A stretch of DNA of 64,000 bases from assembly GCA_964554765.1 (NCBI GenBank), contig CAZKPS010000002.1:57436-121435 (forward strand), read 5' to 3'. Origin of the DNA: JAQBQZ01 sp964554765. Its GTDB lineage: Bacteria > Patescibacteriota > Minisyncoccia > Phycocordibacterales > CAIRYW01. A program made the translations under genes and the position numbers. The notes below the pieces were generated by a model. That model was not told where the DNA came from. It searched no databases and saw only the letters and a program-made list of their open reading frames with translations. This document shows positions 9,729 to 17,781 of this stretch, piece after piece; positions within the stretch are counted from its first letter, which is position 1; each line of letters begins with the position of its first letter.

Positions 9729-9874
9729 GATGTCTTTAGAGACTTCGGAGGCGGGTAGCCGAGACTTGCACCACAAGAGCACTTCTTATTTGCTAACTCA
9801 GTGAATACACCTCAGTAAGCAAATAATGTCGAACAAAAAATCAAGCTTGATTTTATGCGTGCTCTAAAGACATC
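9729..9874. ncRNA. candidate structured RNA (13-bp closing stem, several internal hairpins)
   Basis: A perfect 13-bp stem (GATGTCTTTAGAG at 9729 with CTCTAAAGACATC at 9862) encloses about 120 nt. Inside are a long hairpin (TTATTTGCT...AGCAAATAA, 9786-9826) and an 18-bp palindrome at 9837-9854. A possible extended -10 (TGGTATGAT) for plus-strand transcription lies at 9724. The right arm overlaps the last codons of trhO. Strand and family are unknown; tmRNA, SRP and RNase P signatures were not found. Confidence 0.35.
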
Positions 9875-10778
9875 GTGCTGCGGAGCACTCTTTGCATTTT
9901 TCACTACACCAAGGCTTTCCATTCTCATCGAGACACTTCTCACAGCAGAGCATTCGAGCATTGCACTCTGGTCGAGCACAGTTCTGGTAGTTTTCGGTTT
10001 TTGATTCACAGAATTTGCACTTTCCTACGATTTCTCGGTCTCCCCCAAAATCCATCACCACTCGCCCATCGAATGTATAGAGTGCCCCGAGGAAATCTTC
10101 ACCGGGAAATGCCTCCATGTATTTGTGCATTCCACCATCAAGCTGATAGACATCTTTAAAGCCTTTTTTGATCAAGAACCCTGATGCCTTCTCGCATCGC
10201 ACTCCCCCGGTGCATACTGTTAAGACTTTTTTATCCTTAATGTTTGAGATCTCATCAAGCTTCTTTGGAAGGTCACGGAAATTTTCAAGTTTTGGGTTGA
10301 TAGAGTTTTTGAAATGCCCTACATCAAATTCATAATCATTTCGCATATCGACGACGACAAAGTCCTCACCCTTTTCATACCATTTTTTGAGTTCCTGCGG
10401 TTTGAGATGTACACCTGTCTGATGTCGTGGATCAACATCATCCTCTCCGAGATGAAGTGACACAATCTCTGGACGAACTTTGATTTTAAGTTTCGGAAAT
10501 GCACTTCCTGTCCCCACACTATCTTTAAACTGAATGTCACTAAAGTTACCCATCCCTTTTGTCTTTGGATCTTGGTTTAGCTCTGTGAGCATTTTTCGAT
10601 ATTTAAGAGTATTTGCAGTTGTACCTTCAAGAGTTCCGTTGATCCCCTCTCTTGCAATAATGATTCGCCCCTTGAGATCGAGAGCTTCGCACACAGCTTT
10701 GTGCCAGACCAAAAGTGCCTCCGGATTTTCGATTGGGGTGTATTTGTAATATAGGATAATAGTGTATTCGTTTTTCAT
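9864..10778 (-). CDS. trhO: tRNA uridine(34) hydroxylase / rhodanese-domain protein TrhO (YceA)
   Basis: TrhO hydroxylates the wobble uridine of certain tRNAs. The start at 10778 (MKNEYTIILYYKYTP) is chosen because the family N-terminal domain begins there; the frame is open to 10916, but the extra codons are AT-rich. The rhodanese domain has VVDMRNDYEFDVGHF and the catalytic loop CTGGVRCEKASG. The cysteine-rich C-terminus (CKFCESK, CARPECNARMLCCEKC) suggests bound zinc. At 304 aa it matches family length. Its stop codon lies in the right arm of the 9729-9874 structure. Confidence 0.9.
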   Translation of the reverse strand: MKNEYTIILYYKYTPIENPEALLVWHKAVCEALDLKGRIIIAREGINGTLEGTTANTLKYRKMLTELNQDPKTKGMGNFSDIQFKDSVGTGSAFPKLKIKVRPEIVSLHLGEDDVDPRHQTGVHLKPQELKKWYEKGEDFVVVDMRNDYEFDVGHFKNSINPKLENFRDLPKKLDEISNIKDKKVLTVCTGGVRCEKASGFLIKKGFKDVYQLDGGMHKYMEAFPGEDFLGALYTFDGRVVMDFGGDREIVGKCKFCESKTENYQNCARPECNARMLCCEKCLDENGKPWCSEKCKECSAARCL

Positions 10779-10867
10779 ATTGTGTATATTAGGGGAAAAG
10801 AGAGGAAAATTCAAGGCAAATTGAATATCGAATATTGAATATAGTATAAAATACTTGAACATAAAAA

Positions 10868-10891
10868 AGCGAAGAGGTTTAACTCTTCGCT
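10868..10891. terminator. terminator hairpin after the purH-like gene
   Basis: The inverted repeat AGCGAAGAG...CTCTTCGCT has a 6-nt loop and is followed on the minus strand by a T-rich run. It ends the purH-like transcript upstream of trhO. Confidence 0.75.
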
Positions 10892-10912
10892 GAACATTGA
10901 GGATGCCGAGAA

Positions 10913-11527
10913 TCATGCAACCAACGGAAAGCCGCGACTTTCCAAGAACTCTGCAATGCGAGCATCATACGCACTCGTATGTCTGAAGACTTTGCACGCG
11001 AGATGCTCGCGCGTACGAAGCGCCGTATTGCCAGTCCCCTTCATGTCATTCAACACGAGATTGTAATCGTCCGGATCGACGACCACAGTCACCCACCGAT
11101 GATTCTTTGCCGCGGAACGCAGCATGGACGGGCCACCAATGTCGATGTTCTCGATAGCTTCTTCGAGGGCAACACCCTTCTTGGCAACGGTCTGCTCGAA
11201 GGGATAAAGATTCACCACCACGAGATCAATCGGGTGAATGAAGTATGATGCTGCGTTGCGCTGATCAGTTTCGTTGTCCCGACGCTGGAGAAGGCCACCA
11301 TGAATTTTCGGATGAAGCGTCTTCACGCGACCGTCGAACATCTCGGGAAAGCCCGTGTAGTCCGAAACGTCGATGATGGTAAGTCCCGCATCTTTGAGGT
11401 GTTTGGCCGTGCCGCCGGTGGAAAGCAGCTCAATATTGTGTGCAGCGAGACCTCGGGCGAAGTCAACGAGGCCGGTTTTGTCGGAGACAGAGAGCAAGGC
11501 TCTCGCAATAGGTGTGTTTCGTTTCAT
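10913..11527 (-). CDS. stand-alone IMP cyclohydrolase domain (N-terminal PurH)
   Basis: The 204 aa match only the MGS-fold IMP-cyclohydrolase half of bifunctional PurH: ALLSVSDKTGLVDFARGL, LLSTGGTAKHLKDAG, GRVKTLHPKIHGGLL and VVVNLYPFEQTV are in family order. The AICAR transformylase half (about 320 aa) is missing and the frame ends cleanly at the domain boundary, so this is a domain-sized gene and not an obvious frameshift. It is more GC-rich than its neighbours. No other purine-biosynthesis gene is nearby. It could close FAICAR to IMP, but transfer or another role is possible. Confidence 0.85.
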   Translation of the reverse strand: MKRNTPIARALLSVSDKTGLVDFARGLAAHNIELLSTGGTAKHLKDAGLTIIDVSDYTGFPEMFDGRVKTLHPKIHGGLLQRRDNETDQRNAASYFIHPIDLVVVNLYPFEQTVAKKGVALEEAIENIDIGGPSMLRSAAKNHRWVTVVVDPDDYNLVLNDMKGTGNTALRTREHLACKVFRHTSAYDARIAEFLESRGFPLVA

Positions 11528-11603
11528 GAGAAAAAGCCGGTTGATTTAAGGTACGGCTGTGGTAAATCTACTCTGAAAATACTGAAAGTCAAATAGCGCT
11601 CCG

Positions 11604-11739
11604 CAAAATACTTTCTCCGAAGCACACATAAAATTCTGTTGAATTTTTGCTCAATCTCGCCCGCCCGGCTCCTTGCCCTATATAATCTGCTTTTACTATT
11701 GCAGATTATTAAGGGCGAGTCTCTTCAAAAAGTATTTTG
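11604..11739. ncRNA. candidate structured intergenic RNA
   Basis: Three nested stems are visible in this gene-free stretch. The outer pair is CAAAATACTTT (11604) with AAAGTATTTTG (11729). Next comes CTCGCCC (11656) with GGGCGAG (11713). The inner hairpin ATAATCTGC...GCAGATTAT spans 11675-11715 with a 10-nt loop. This architecture suggests a long, mostly double-stranded RNA, but no known family was recognised and the strand is uncertain. Confidence 0.3.
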
Positions 11740-11760
11740 ACTCCGCTCCGGTGTTAAATT

Positions 11761-11796
11761 CAAAATGCACGGCGCCTTTAGGCGCCGTGCATTTTG
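11761..11796. terminator. palindromic terminator, dispersed GCACGGCGCC type
   Basis: CAAAATGCACGGCGCC and its complement are separated by TTTA and end in TTTTG. Near-identical palindromes occur at 21917, 26261 and 59477. Confidence 0.8.
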
Positions 11797-11836
11797 AATT
11801 GTATTTCCCTAACAACTGATAGCTAGTAGCTAAGAG

Positions 11837-12328
11837 CTATTTAGAACATTTCTCACAATCTCCACACTTCCCCTCTTCGCATCCCATTACACTACACACT
11901 TTGCAAGAAGCATCATTTTTATGACACTTACACCATTTTGAAAGTCCATATCGTCCAGCACCTGCACACATAAGCGCGAGGTTTGCTCCGAGAAGAGCAA
12001 GGTCGACCTCCGCTGCAGCAAATTTACCGAGCGCAGTTGGTCCACCGAATTTATACTTTACCATCACAATAGCGACGATAAGAATAATTGAGAGGAGTGC
12101 AGACGCGTACTGTACAAAGAGTCCAAGTACAAGAGCTGCTCCACCGAGAGCCTCAACGATTGCTACAACATATGCCCAGAATGAGTTAAGTCCAATCTGT
12201 GAAAAGAACCCGATAGTCCCCTCCATATTTGTAAGTTTCTGAATACCATGAACAAGAAAGATTCCTCCCACAAAGAGTCGGAGTATCAAAAGTCCAAGAC
12301 TTTTATTTTTATAACAACACATTTTCAT
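11837..12328 (-). CDS. DoxX-family membrane protein with cysteine-rich tail
   Basis: The 163-aa protein has the four-helix DoxX layout: LGLLILRLFVGGIFLVHGIQK, then FWAYVVAIVEALGGAALVLGL, and two further helices. DoxX proteins sit in the membrane and are linked to redox and oxidative-stress complexes. The last 30 residues are unusual for the family: they hold nine cysteines in C-x2-C and C-x4-C spacings (CHKNDASCKVCSVMGCEEGK and on), suggesting metal binding. It is flanked by two terminators, so probably monocistronic. Confidence 0.85.
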   Translation of the reverse strand: MKMCCYKNKSLGLLILRLFVGGIFLVHGIQKLTNMEGTIGFFSQIGLNSFWAYVVAIVEALGGAALVLGLFVQYASALLSIILIVAIVMVKYKFGGPTALGKFAAAEVDLALLGANLALMCAGAGRYGLSKWCKCHKNDASCKVCSVMGCEEGKCGDCEKCSK

Positions 12329-12446
12329 AAAGATTAATTTTAGTAACTAATAATTAACACTCTTTTGAGTGAGGTAATTATAACACGAATACAAGTCAGA
12401 AGTGAAAGGTCAAAAGTCAAAAATATAAGTTAAAATTCAAAATTAT

Positions 12447-12479
12447 GAAGCCAGTGCCCACAGAGTGGGCACTGGCTTC
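12447..12479. terminator. terminator hairpin after argS
   Basis: GAAGCCAGTGCCCAC...GTGGGCACTGGCTTC with a 3-nt loop lies between argS and the DoxX gene. Confidence 0.8.
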
Positions 12480-12534
12480 ACTTTTAACTTTTTAATTAAA
12501 TTTTTGAGTTCTGCCTTTTGAACTTTGACTTATT

Positions 12535-14226
12535 TTACATTCTGGTGAGAACCGGTATCCCAAGTAATTCCAATCCCCTTTTCATTACAATACTAAACGC
12601 TTTTGTAATTGCTACTTTGTATGGAGCTTCTGGAGCGTCACTAACAATAACTCCCTCAGCATAGAAACTACTGAATACTGATGCCACTTCCATGAGGTAT
12701 GTCGCAATATAATGTGCAGAATATTCTGCACCGGCTCGAGACACGACTTCAGGAAATCGATAAAGAATCTTTTCAATGTGTGAAATATGCTCTGGTGAAT
12801 TATCAAATGAAATTTTGATTCCTTGTGCTTCAGCTTTTTCGATAATAGAAAATGCACGGACATATGCATATTGAAGATACGGACCAGAATCCCCTTTGAG
12901 ATTCAGAATCTCATCCCAATCAAACACAATATCTTCAGAACTCTTTCGTTTTATATCATTAAACTTAAGAGCCCCTATCGCCACTTCCTTTGCTGTCTCT
13001 TTATTTATCTCCCCTGCTCTTTTGATCGCTTCTTCGATCACATCTTCAAGCCATATAACATTTCCTTTTCGAGTACTCATCTTACCTTCTTTGAACCGAT
13101 AGAGTCCGTGTGCCACATGCACACGCTGCCCATCACGAACCCAGCCAAGCATTTTTTCGACTTCAAAGAGTTGCTTGAAATAAAGAGACTGCTCACCACC
13201 CACTTCATTGATAATTTTTACATCATTCCCATATTCACTTCGTCTCCAATAATCTGTCGCTAGATCTCGCGTTGCATAGAGTGTCGATCCATCAGTCTTT
13301 TTGATCATAAGTGGAGGAAGTTTATCTTCATCAAAAAACACAAGAGTTGCACCCTCGCTTTCTTTTAAAAGTTTTTTGTCTTCGAGCTCTTTTAGAATTG
13401 TCGGGATGAATTCTCCATAGACACTCTCACCTCTCCATGTATCAAAACTATTCACACCAAGTGCAAAATAAATTTCTTTAAACGATGCGAGCGATCTCTC
13501 AATACAGAAAGACCAGATTTCTTTTGCCTCATTGTCTCCCGCTTCAAGTTTTACAAACCATTCTCTCCCTTCGTCTTCAAGAGTCGGATCCTTTTCGGCT
13601 TCATCGTGGAATTTGATATAGAGATTTACTAAATCATGAATTGGCTTTTCACTTTTTTTAATTTCTTCAATGTTACCCCATCTTTTGATAGCTACAATCA
13701 TTTTACCGAACTGTGTTCCCCAATCGCCCAAATGATTATCGCGAATAACACTATATCCAAGAGCAGAAACGATATTTGCAACAGCGTCACCAATGATAGT
13801 AGATCGGAGGTGTCCTACAGTAAAAGGTTTTGCAATGTTCGGTGAAGAATATTCGACTACCACCTTCTGACCATCACCGATGTTAGAATTTCCAAAATTC
13901 TCATCCTTTATTATTTCTCCAATACTTTCAGCAAAAAACTCTCGTGAGAGATAGAAGTTAATAAATCCAGCTCCAGCAACCTCTATCTTTTCAATCTCTT
14001 TTATCCCTTCTTCATTTTTGATTTTTGAGATTTGATTTTTGATTTGCTCCGCGACTTCTCGAGGGGATTTACCGAGAGCTTTTGCATACATAAGTGCCAC
14101 ATTAGTCGAATAGTCTCCATTTTTTATATCATCCGGATGTTCAAGGTTAACCACAGCCAAATCCAAGCCGAGTTCTCCCCCCACTTTCTTTATTAATTCC
14201 TTTATTTTATTAGCAATATCAATCAC
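12535..14226 (-). CDS. argS: arginine--tRNA ligase
   Basis: Charges tRNA-Arg. The 563 aa match family length. The N-terminal tRNA-recognition domain is followed by the class I signature SSPNIAKPFTVGHLRSTIIG (HVGH-like, residues about 125-145). The MSTRKGN (KMSKS-like) motif is near residue 375, and the helical anticodon-binding domain ends in the typical GLELLGIPVLTRM. A tRNA-Arg(TCT) gene lies at 56748 in the same window. Confidence 0.95.
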   Translation of the reverse strand: MIDIANKIKELIKKVGGELGLDLAVVNLEHPDDIKNGDYSTNVALMYAKALGKSPREVAEQIKNQISKIKNEEGIKEIEKIEVAGAGFINFYLSREFFAESIGEIIKDENFGNSNIGDGQKVVVEYSSPNIAKPFTVGHLRSTIIGDAVANIVSALGYSVIRDNHLGDWGTQFGKMIVAIKRWGNIEEIKKSEKPIHDLVNLYIKFHDEAEKDPTLEDEGREWFVKLEAGDNEAKEIWSFCIERSLASFKEIYFALGVNSFDTWRGESVYGEFIPTILKELEDKKLLKESEGATLVFFDEDKLPPLMIKKTDGSTLYATRDLATDYWRRSEYGNDVKIINEVGGEQSLYFKQLFEVEKMLGWVRDGQRVHVAHGLYRFKEGKMSTRKGNVIWLEDVIEEAIKRAGEINKETAKEVAIGALKFNDIKRKSSEDIVFDWDEILNLKGDSGPYLQYAYVRAFSIIEKAEAQGIKISFDNSPEHISHIEKILYRFPEVVSRAGAEYSAHYIATYLMEVASVFSSFYAEGVIVSDAPEAPYKVAITKAFSIVMKRGLELLGIPVLTRM

Positions 14227-14244
14227 ACCATCATTTAACCATTA

Positions 14245-14262
14245 TTTGCCAAAAGAGGCAAA
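14245..14262. promoter_or_regulatory. TTGCC-N6-GGCAA palindrome, copy 1
   Basis: TTTGCCAAAAGAGGCAAA, an inverted repeat upstream of the small membrane gene at 14309. It is identical to copy 2 at 14633; degenerate copies lie at 14972 and 15270. Confidence 0.45.
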
Positions 14263-14308
14263 AAAAGTAATATGATTATGAGCCAAATCAACAGTCCTTT
14301 CTCTCACC

Positions 14309-14563
14309 ATGAACACAATCATCTCATATCTTTTTCCACTACTCATTAATACCACTATCTTGTCTATCACACTTACAATCATCAGGGTGAAATTTTCAAG
14401 AACGATTAACAAACTTAAAATGCGCCAGGGAGTGGATGAAAGACAACTTCACAACATGTATGCTATCGATTGGCTACTCGCTGCATTCTTTTTTGGAGTT
14501 TTGATTGTCACACTGATTATTGCAGGATCACTCCTCATCTGTCTGTGGATTACTCATTCATAA
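14309..14563 (+). CDS. small two-helix membrane protein
   Basis: Unknown function. The 84 aa hold two hydrophobic segments (ISYLFPLLINTTILSITLTI and WLLAAFFFGVLIVTLIIAGS) around a basic loop (KFSRTINKLKMRQGVDERQ). It is the first of four consecutive small membrane ORFs on the plus strand, each associated with a TTGCC palindrome. It is divergent from argS. Confidence in coding is moderate. Confidence 0.55.
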   Translation: MNTIISYLFPLLINTTILSITLTIIRVKFSRTINKLKMRQGVDERQLHNMYAIDWLLAAFFFGVLIVTLIIAGSLLICLWITHS

Positions 14564-14632
14564 CCGTTAGTATTCCTGCGAACAAAATATGACACAATGC
14601 ACCCAACCATTGTGTTGTTTTTTATTTCAGAA

Positions 14633-14650
14633 TTTGCCAAAAGAGGCAAA
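14633..14650. promoter_or_regulatory. TTGCC-N6-GGCAA palindrome, copy 2
   Basis: Same 18 bp as copy 1, 26 bp upstream of the ATG at 14676. Confidence 0.45.
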
Positions 14651-14675
14651 AATATGTAGTGTTGTTTCAGAACCT

Positions 14676-14960
14676 ATGACGACTCTCATTATCATTGTTG
14701 CGATTGTTGGGTATGGATTTACATTTCTCTCCTTGTTTCGCATGAATCTTGTGTACTCAAAATACTGGAAACTGCACAGCAAACAACAGAAGACCGAAGT
14801 GGATGATCCAGAACATGCTCGGGTTATAGAATTCAAAAGAGAGATATTGCCCGCAGCACTACATTCATACTATGGTTGGGCTGCACTTCTGTCTGCCGTA
14901 GGCACAACAGTTCTTCTCGTAATCCTCGCAATCATCGCCCTCATTCAATCATTTGGATAG
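14676..14960 (+). CDS. small two-helix membrane protein
   Basis: Unknown function. I start at 14676 (MTTLIIIVAIVGYGFTFL), since the upstream frame to 14589 translates the TTGCC palindrome. The 94 aa have a hydrophobic N-terminus, a charged middle (KLHSKQQKTEVDDPEHARVI) and a second helix at the end (AALLSAVGTTVLLVILAIIA). Its layout parallels the gene at 14309. It overlaps the frame of the next ORF only if that ORF starts early. Confidence 0.5.
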   Translation: MTTLIIIVAIVGYGFTFLSLFRMNLVYSKYWKLHSKQQKTEVDDPEHARVIEFKREILPAALHSYYGWAALLSAVGTTVLLVILAIIALIQSFG

Positions 14961-14971
14961 AGGGATTTTTG

Positions 14972-14988
14972 TTGCCAAAAATAAGCAA
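14972..14988. promoter_or_regulatory. TTGCC palindrome, degenerate copy 3
   Basis: TTGCCAAAAATAAGCAA keeps the left half and the spacing, with one change in the right half. It precedes the ATG at 15016. Confidence 0.35.
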
Positions 14989-15015
14989 AATGAGTATCCT
15001 ATACACAGCAACATC

Positions 15016-15249
15016 ATGAACCTTGTCATAATATGCTATATTTGTAGCGCCATATTCTTTTGTCTGTTTTTATCTCTGTCCTTCCGATACATATTGAACA
15101 GAAGCGAGTTTGCCTACGTATATATGACCCCTTGCGCGTGGACTTTTCTTTTATTTTTTACTGTTGCAAGCGCAATACTTGTAATAACTAGAATATTCCC
15201 TTCTTCCATTCTTTGGTTGGAGGAATTTTTTATAAATTCTAATTTGTAA
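15016..15249 (+). CDS. small membrane protein
   Basis: Unknown function. The frame is open from 14953, but the ATG at 15016 (MNLVIICYICSAIFFCLFL) follows the TTGCC motif as in the neighbouring genes and is preferred. The 77-aa product has two hydrophobic helices separated by a short polar loop (RYILNRSEFAYVY). Confidence 0.45.
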   Translation: MNLVIICYICSAIFFCLFLSLSFRYILNRSEFAYVYMTPCAWTFLLFFTVASAILVITRIFPSSILWLEEFFINSNL

Positions 15250-15260
15250 AATGTACTAGA

Positions 15261-15353
15261 GTGAACTTGTTGCCAAAATTAGCAACACACAACATCACAG
15301 CAATCGCCCTATTCGTTCTTGTCATCGTTGATCTTGTACTTCTGTATCCCTGA
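15261..15353 (+). CDS. 30-residue hydrophobic peptide (GTG start)
   Basis: A short frame starts with GTG at 15261 and ends with TGA at 15353. The product is MNLLPKLATHN followed by one membrane helix (ITAIALFVLVIVDLVLLYP). The fourth TTGCC motif (15270-15285) lies inside the frame. Its position at the end of a row of similar small membrane ORFs is the main support. Confidence 0.25.
   Translation: MNLLPKLATHNITAIALFVLVIVDLVLLYP
15270..15285. promoter_or_regulatory. TTGCC palindrome, degenerate copy 4
   Basis: TTGCCAAAATTAGCAA, the fourth occurrence within 1.05 kb. Confidence 0.35.
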
Positions 15354-15368
15354 GACCAGGAGCGTTTT

Positions 15369-16040
15369 TTATTGCAAAATTTCTCTTACTTTCTCCCAAA
15401 TTTTTTCGTGAATCGTTTCTCGAGACATCATTGCTTCCCCATCGGCACAAGACACTTTTGTCCAGCTCCCCTTTTGCATCACGATATCGAGTGCGGCTTT
15501 TTGAGAATTTATCAGATACTCTGCATTCTCTTCTACCAAATCTCTCGCACCACCCTCTTTTGCAATTCTTTCTTGTACAAGATTTTTTACAATCGAATAT
15601 GGAACATCAAGATAGATTATTAAATCAGGTCGTGGAAGTCCAAATATCTCGTGCTCAACTTTATCAATCCATTTTAGATATTTTTCTCTTTCCTCAGCAT
15701 CTTTTATCTTGCCTCCTTGATGAATCTGGTTTGCACTCACATATCTATCCATCACTACAGTCTCACCTCGTAGGAGTGCATCAACTATTTTTGATTTTGA
15801 TTCGAAACGATCACAGACATATGGAAGTGATGCAATATATGGATCAAAATTCACAAAATCTCCATGCTCACCACGGAGACACTCACGGAGAAATCCACCA
15901 AAAAGATTGTTATCATATTGAGGAAAATCGATTGTGAATTTTGGAATATTCTCTTTCACCAAATGTTCAACAAGCAGTTTTGTCTGCGTTGCTTTCCCAG
16001 ATCCATCAGCACCTTCAATAACAATTAATCGCCCTTTCAT
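15369..16040 (-). CDS. tmk: thymidylate kinase
   Basis: Phosphorylates dTMP to dTDP. The 223-aa protein has the P-loop RLIVIEGADGSGKATQTKLL at the N-terminus, the DR-Y/H-type motif VMDRYVSANQIHQGGK near residue 97, and LDVPYSI near residue 146. The longer DFPQYDNNLFGGFLREC segment resembles the archaeal/eukaryote-like branch of the family. It abuts glyA (glyA stops at 16040), so the two probably share a message, which links dTMP supply with one-carbon transfer. Confidence 0.92.
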   Translation of the reverse strand: MKGRLIVIEGADGSGKATQTKLLVEHLVKENIPKFTIDFPQYDNNLFGGFLRECLRGEHGDFVNFDPYIASLPYVCDRFESKSKIVDALLRGETVVMDRYVSANQIHQGGKIKDAEEREKYLKWIDKVEHEIFGLPRPDLIIYLDVPYSIVKNLVQERIAKEGGARDLVEENAEYLINSQKAALDIVMQKGSWTKVSCADGEAMMSRETIHEKIWEKVREILQ

Positions 16041-17215
16041 TATTTACTTCTTAGTACCTTATCAATCTTCCGTGCGATTTTAATAAAATCAGTTTCTTTC
16101 TTTCCTCTCGTTGTTTCTGCAGGGCTACCAATTCGGATTCCCGATGGATCAAATGGACTTCGTGTTTCTCCTGGAATAGTGTTTTTATTACAAATGATTC
16201 CTGCTTTTTCGAGTTTTGCTTCTGCCTCTTTTCCTGGAATCCCCTTTCCATTCATCCATGTGTCGACAAGGACAAGGTGTGAGTCTGTCCCACCAGAGAC
16301 AATCCCCCATCCGAGTTTCTGGAGTTCAGTCGCCATCGCTTGTGCGTTCTTGATGACTTGCTTTGCATACTTTTTGAACGCTGCAGAATCATCTTCTTTG
16401 AGTGCAACTGCAATACCTGCAATCTGTCCCATATGTGGTCCACCCTGAAGTCCCGGGAAAATAGCTTTATCAATCTTTTTGTTTATTTCTCGTGCATCCA
16501 CTTTTGAGAAAATCATCGCCCCTCGTGGACCACGGAGAGTCTTGTGAGTCGTTGTAGTGACCACATCTGCATATGCAAATGGTGTTGGATATGCCTCCCC
16601 TGCGACGAGTCCTGCAAAGTGTGACATATCTACCATCATGAGAGCACCACACGCGTCAGCAATCTCTCGCACTTTTTTAAAATCTACAATTCGAGGATAC
16701 GCAGTAAACCCACACACGATAAGTGATGGCTTCTCTACAATTGCGATCTCTCGCATTTTTGCATAGTCAATCATCTCAGTTTTTACATCAACAGGAATTG
16801 CGATTTGATTCCATACTTTTCCAGTGATAGAAACTTTTTGTCCGTGAGTGAGATGTCCTCCGAGAGTAAGTGGGAGTCCCATAATCTTCCCTCCTTGTGG
16901 TACAAGTGCGAGATATACAGCAAGGTTTGCAGGTGATCCTGAGAGTGGCTGCACATTAACCGCCCAATTATCACGCTTCAGTTTAAAAAGTTTGAGTGCT
17001 CGATCCTGACAAAGAGTTTCGAGTTTGTCTGTATTTTCTTGTCCACCATAGTATCGTGCGAACGGATATCCTTCTGCGTATTTGTTATCAAAAATACTTC
17101 CAAGTGCTTCGAGTACATCTTTCGACACATAGTTTTCTGATGCGATAAGATTGATTACTCCCTTCTGTCGTTTTGTTTCTGCCTTTATAAGAGATGCGAT
17201 TTGTTTGTCTTTCAT
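16040..17215 (-). CDS. glyA: serine hydroxymethyltransferase
   Basis: PLP enzyme that converts serine and tetrahydrofolate to glycine and 5,10-methylene-THF. The 391 aa carry NLIASENYVSKDV, YYGGQENTDKLE, and the PLP-lysine motif VVTTTTHKTLRGPRGAMIF near residue 215. Length is slightly below the usual 415-430. Its methylene-THF is the donor for the ThyA-like enzyme encoded at 17782 and a substrate of FolD at 24625. Confidence 0.95.
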   Translation of the reverse strand: MKDKQIASLIKAETKRQKGVINLIASENYVSKDVLEALGSIFDNKYAEGYPFARYYGGQENTDKLETLCQDRALKLFKLKRDNWAVNVQPLSGSPANLAVYLALVPQGGKIMGLPLTLGGHLTHGQKVSITGKVWNQIAIPVDVKTEMIDYAKMREIAIVEKPSLIVCGFTAYPRIVDFKKVREIADACGALMMVDMSHFAGLVAGEAYPTPFAYADVVTTTTHKTLRGPRGAMIFSKVDAREINKKIDKAIFPGLQGGPHMGQIAGIAVALKEDDSAAFKKYAKQVIKNAQAMATELQKLGWGIVSGGTDSHLVLVDTWMNGKGIPGKEAEAKLEKAGIICNKNTIPGETRSPFDPSGIRIGSPAETTRGKKETDFIKIARKIDKVLRSK

Positions 17216-17268
17216 TTGATTAGAAAATTAATTAAATAAATATTCGGTTTTGAATTATTTAGATCATA

Positions 17269-17763
17269 TTATTTAAATGTAATTTCGCTTCCTTCTTGTA
17301 AATACACATTTTTGATACCACTTTTTATCATTGTATCCCAACAAGGCTTACAGCACCACCAATGTCCCCAGAGGTATAAATCGGCACCACTCACCTTCTC
17401 TCTCCCGCACTTTTTAATCGCATCGAGGCAGGCTCTTGTTTCTGCATGATTTTTACTTGTTGCACATCCAGGACAAAGCCAATATTTAGTTCCACTTCTT
17501 ACCTTGAACCATTTCCTAATACAAAACCACTTCTTATGTGCCTCAATGAGCAGTTTTTTTCTATACCCAGATTGATTTGATGCTTCACCAAGTATTACAT
17601 CATTCTTCACCACGACAGCTCCTGTCGGATGATTCTGATCGGTTGAGTATTTGAGGGCACAGTTTTTTGAGTGGAGCATAAAATGATTATCTGAGGAAAC
17701 AAAGAGTATTGACCTTCCTTCTGGGATGTATGGATATGTTATTTTGTTTGAATCATTCTGCAT
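17269..17763 (-). CDS. dCMP-deaminase-like zinc enzyme
   Basis: Cytidine/dCMP deaminase family, 164 aa. I start at 17763 (MQNDSNKITYPYIPEG); the frame runs upstream to 18102 but that part is antisense to the thyA-like gene. The zinc signature is HAE (NHAETRACLDA) followed by C-x2-C (WWCCKPCWD), the usual H-A-E/PCxxC pair with Cys for Pro. An extra C-x2-C (WLCPGCA) lies between the domain strands. It is transcribed divergently from the thymidylate-synthase-like gene 18 bp away, so the two starts share one short control region. Confidence 0.8.
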   Translation of the reverse strand: MQNDSNKITYPYIPEGRSILFVSSDNHFMLHSKNCALKYSTDQNHPTGAVVVKNDVILGEASNQSGYRKKLLIEAHKKWFCIRKWFKVRSGTKYWLCPGCATSKNHAETRACLDAIKKCGREKVSGADLYLWGHWWCCKPCWDTMIKSGIKNVYLQEGSEITFK

Positions 17764-17775
17764 TCGTTTTATAAT
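17747..17775 (+). promoter_or_regulatory. promoter of the thyA-like gene, leaderless
   Basis: TTTGAA (17747) and TATAAT (17770) are separated by 17 bp. TATAAT is followed by six bases (ACACCT) and then the ATG at 17782, so the transcript should begin at the start codon. Confidence 0.6.
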
Positions 17776-17781
17776 ACACCT

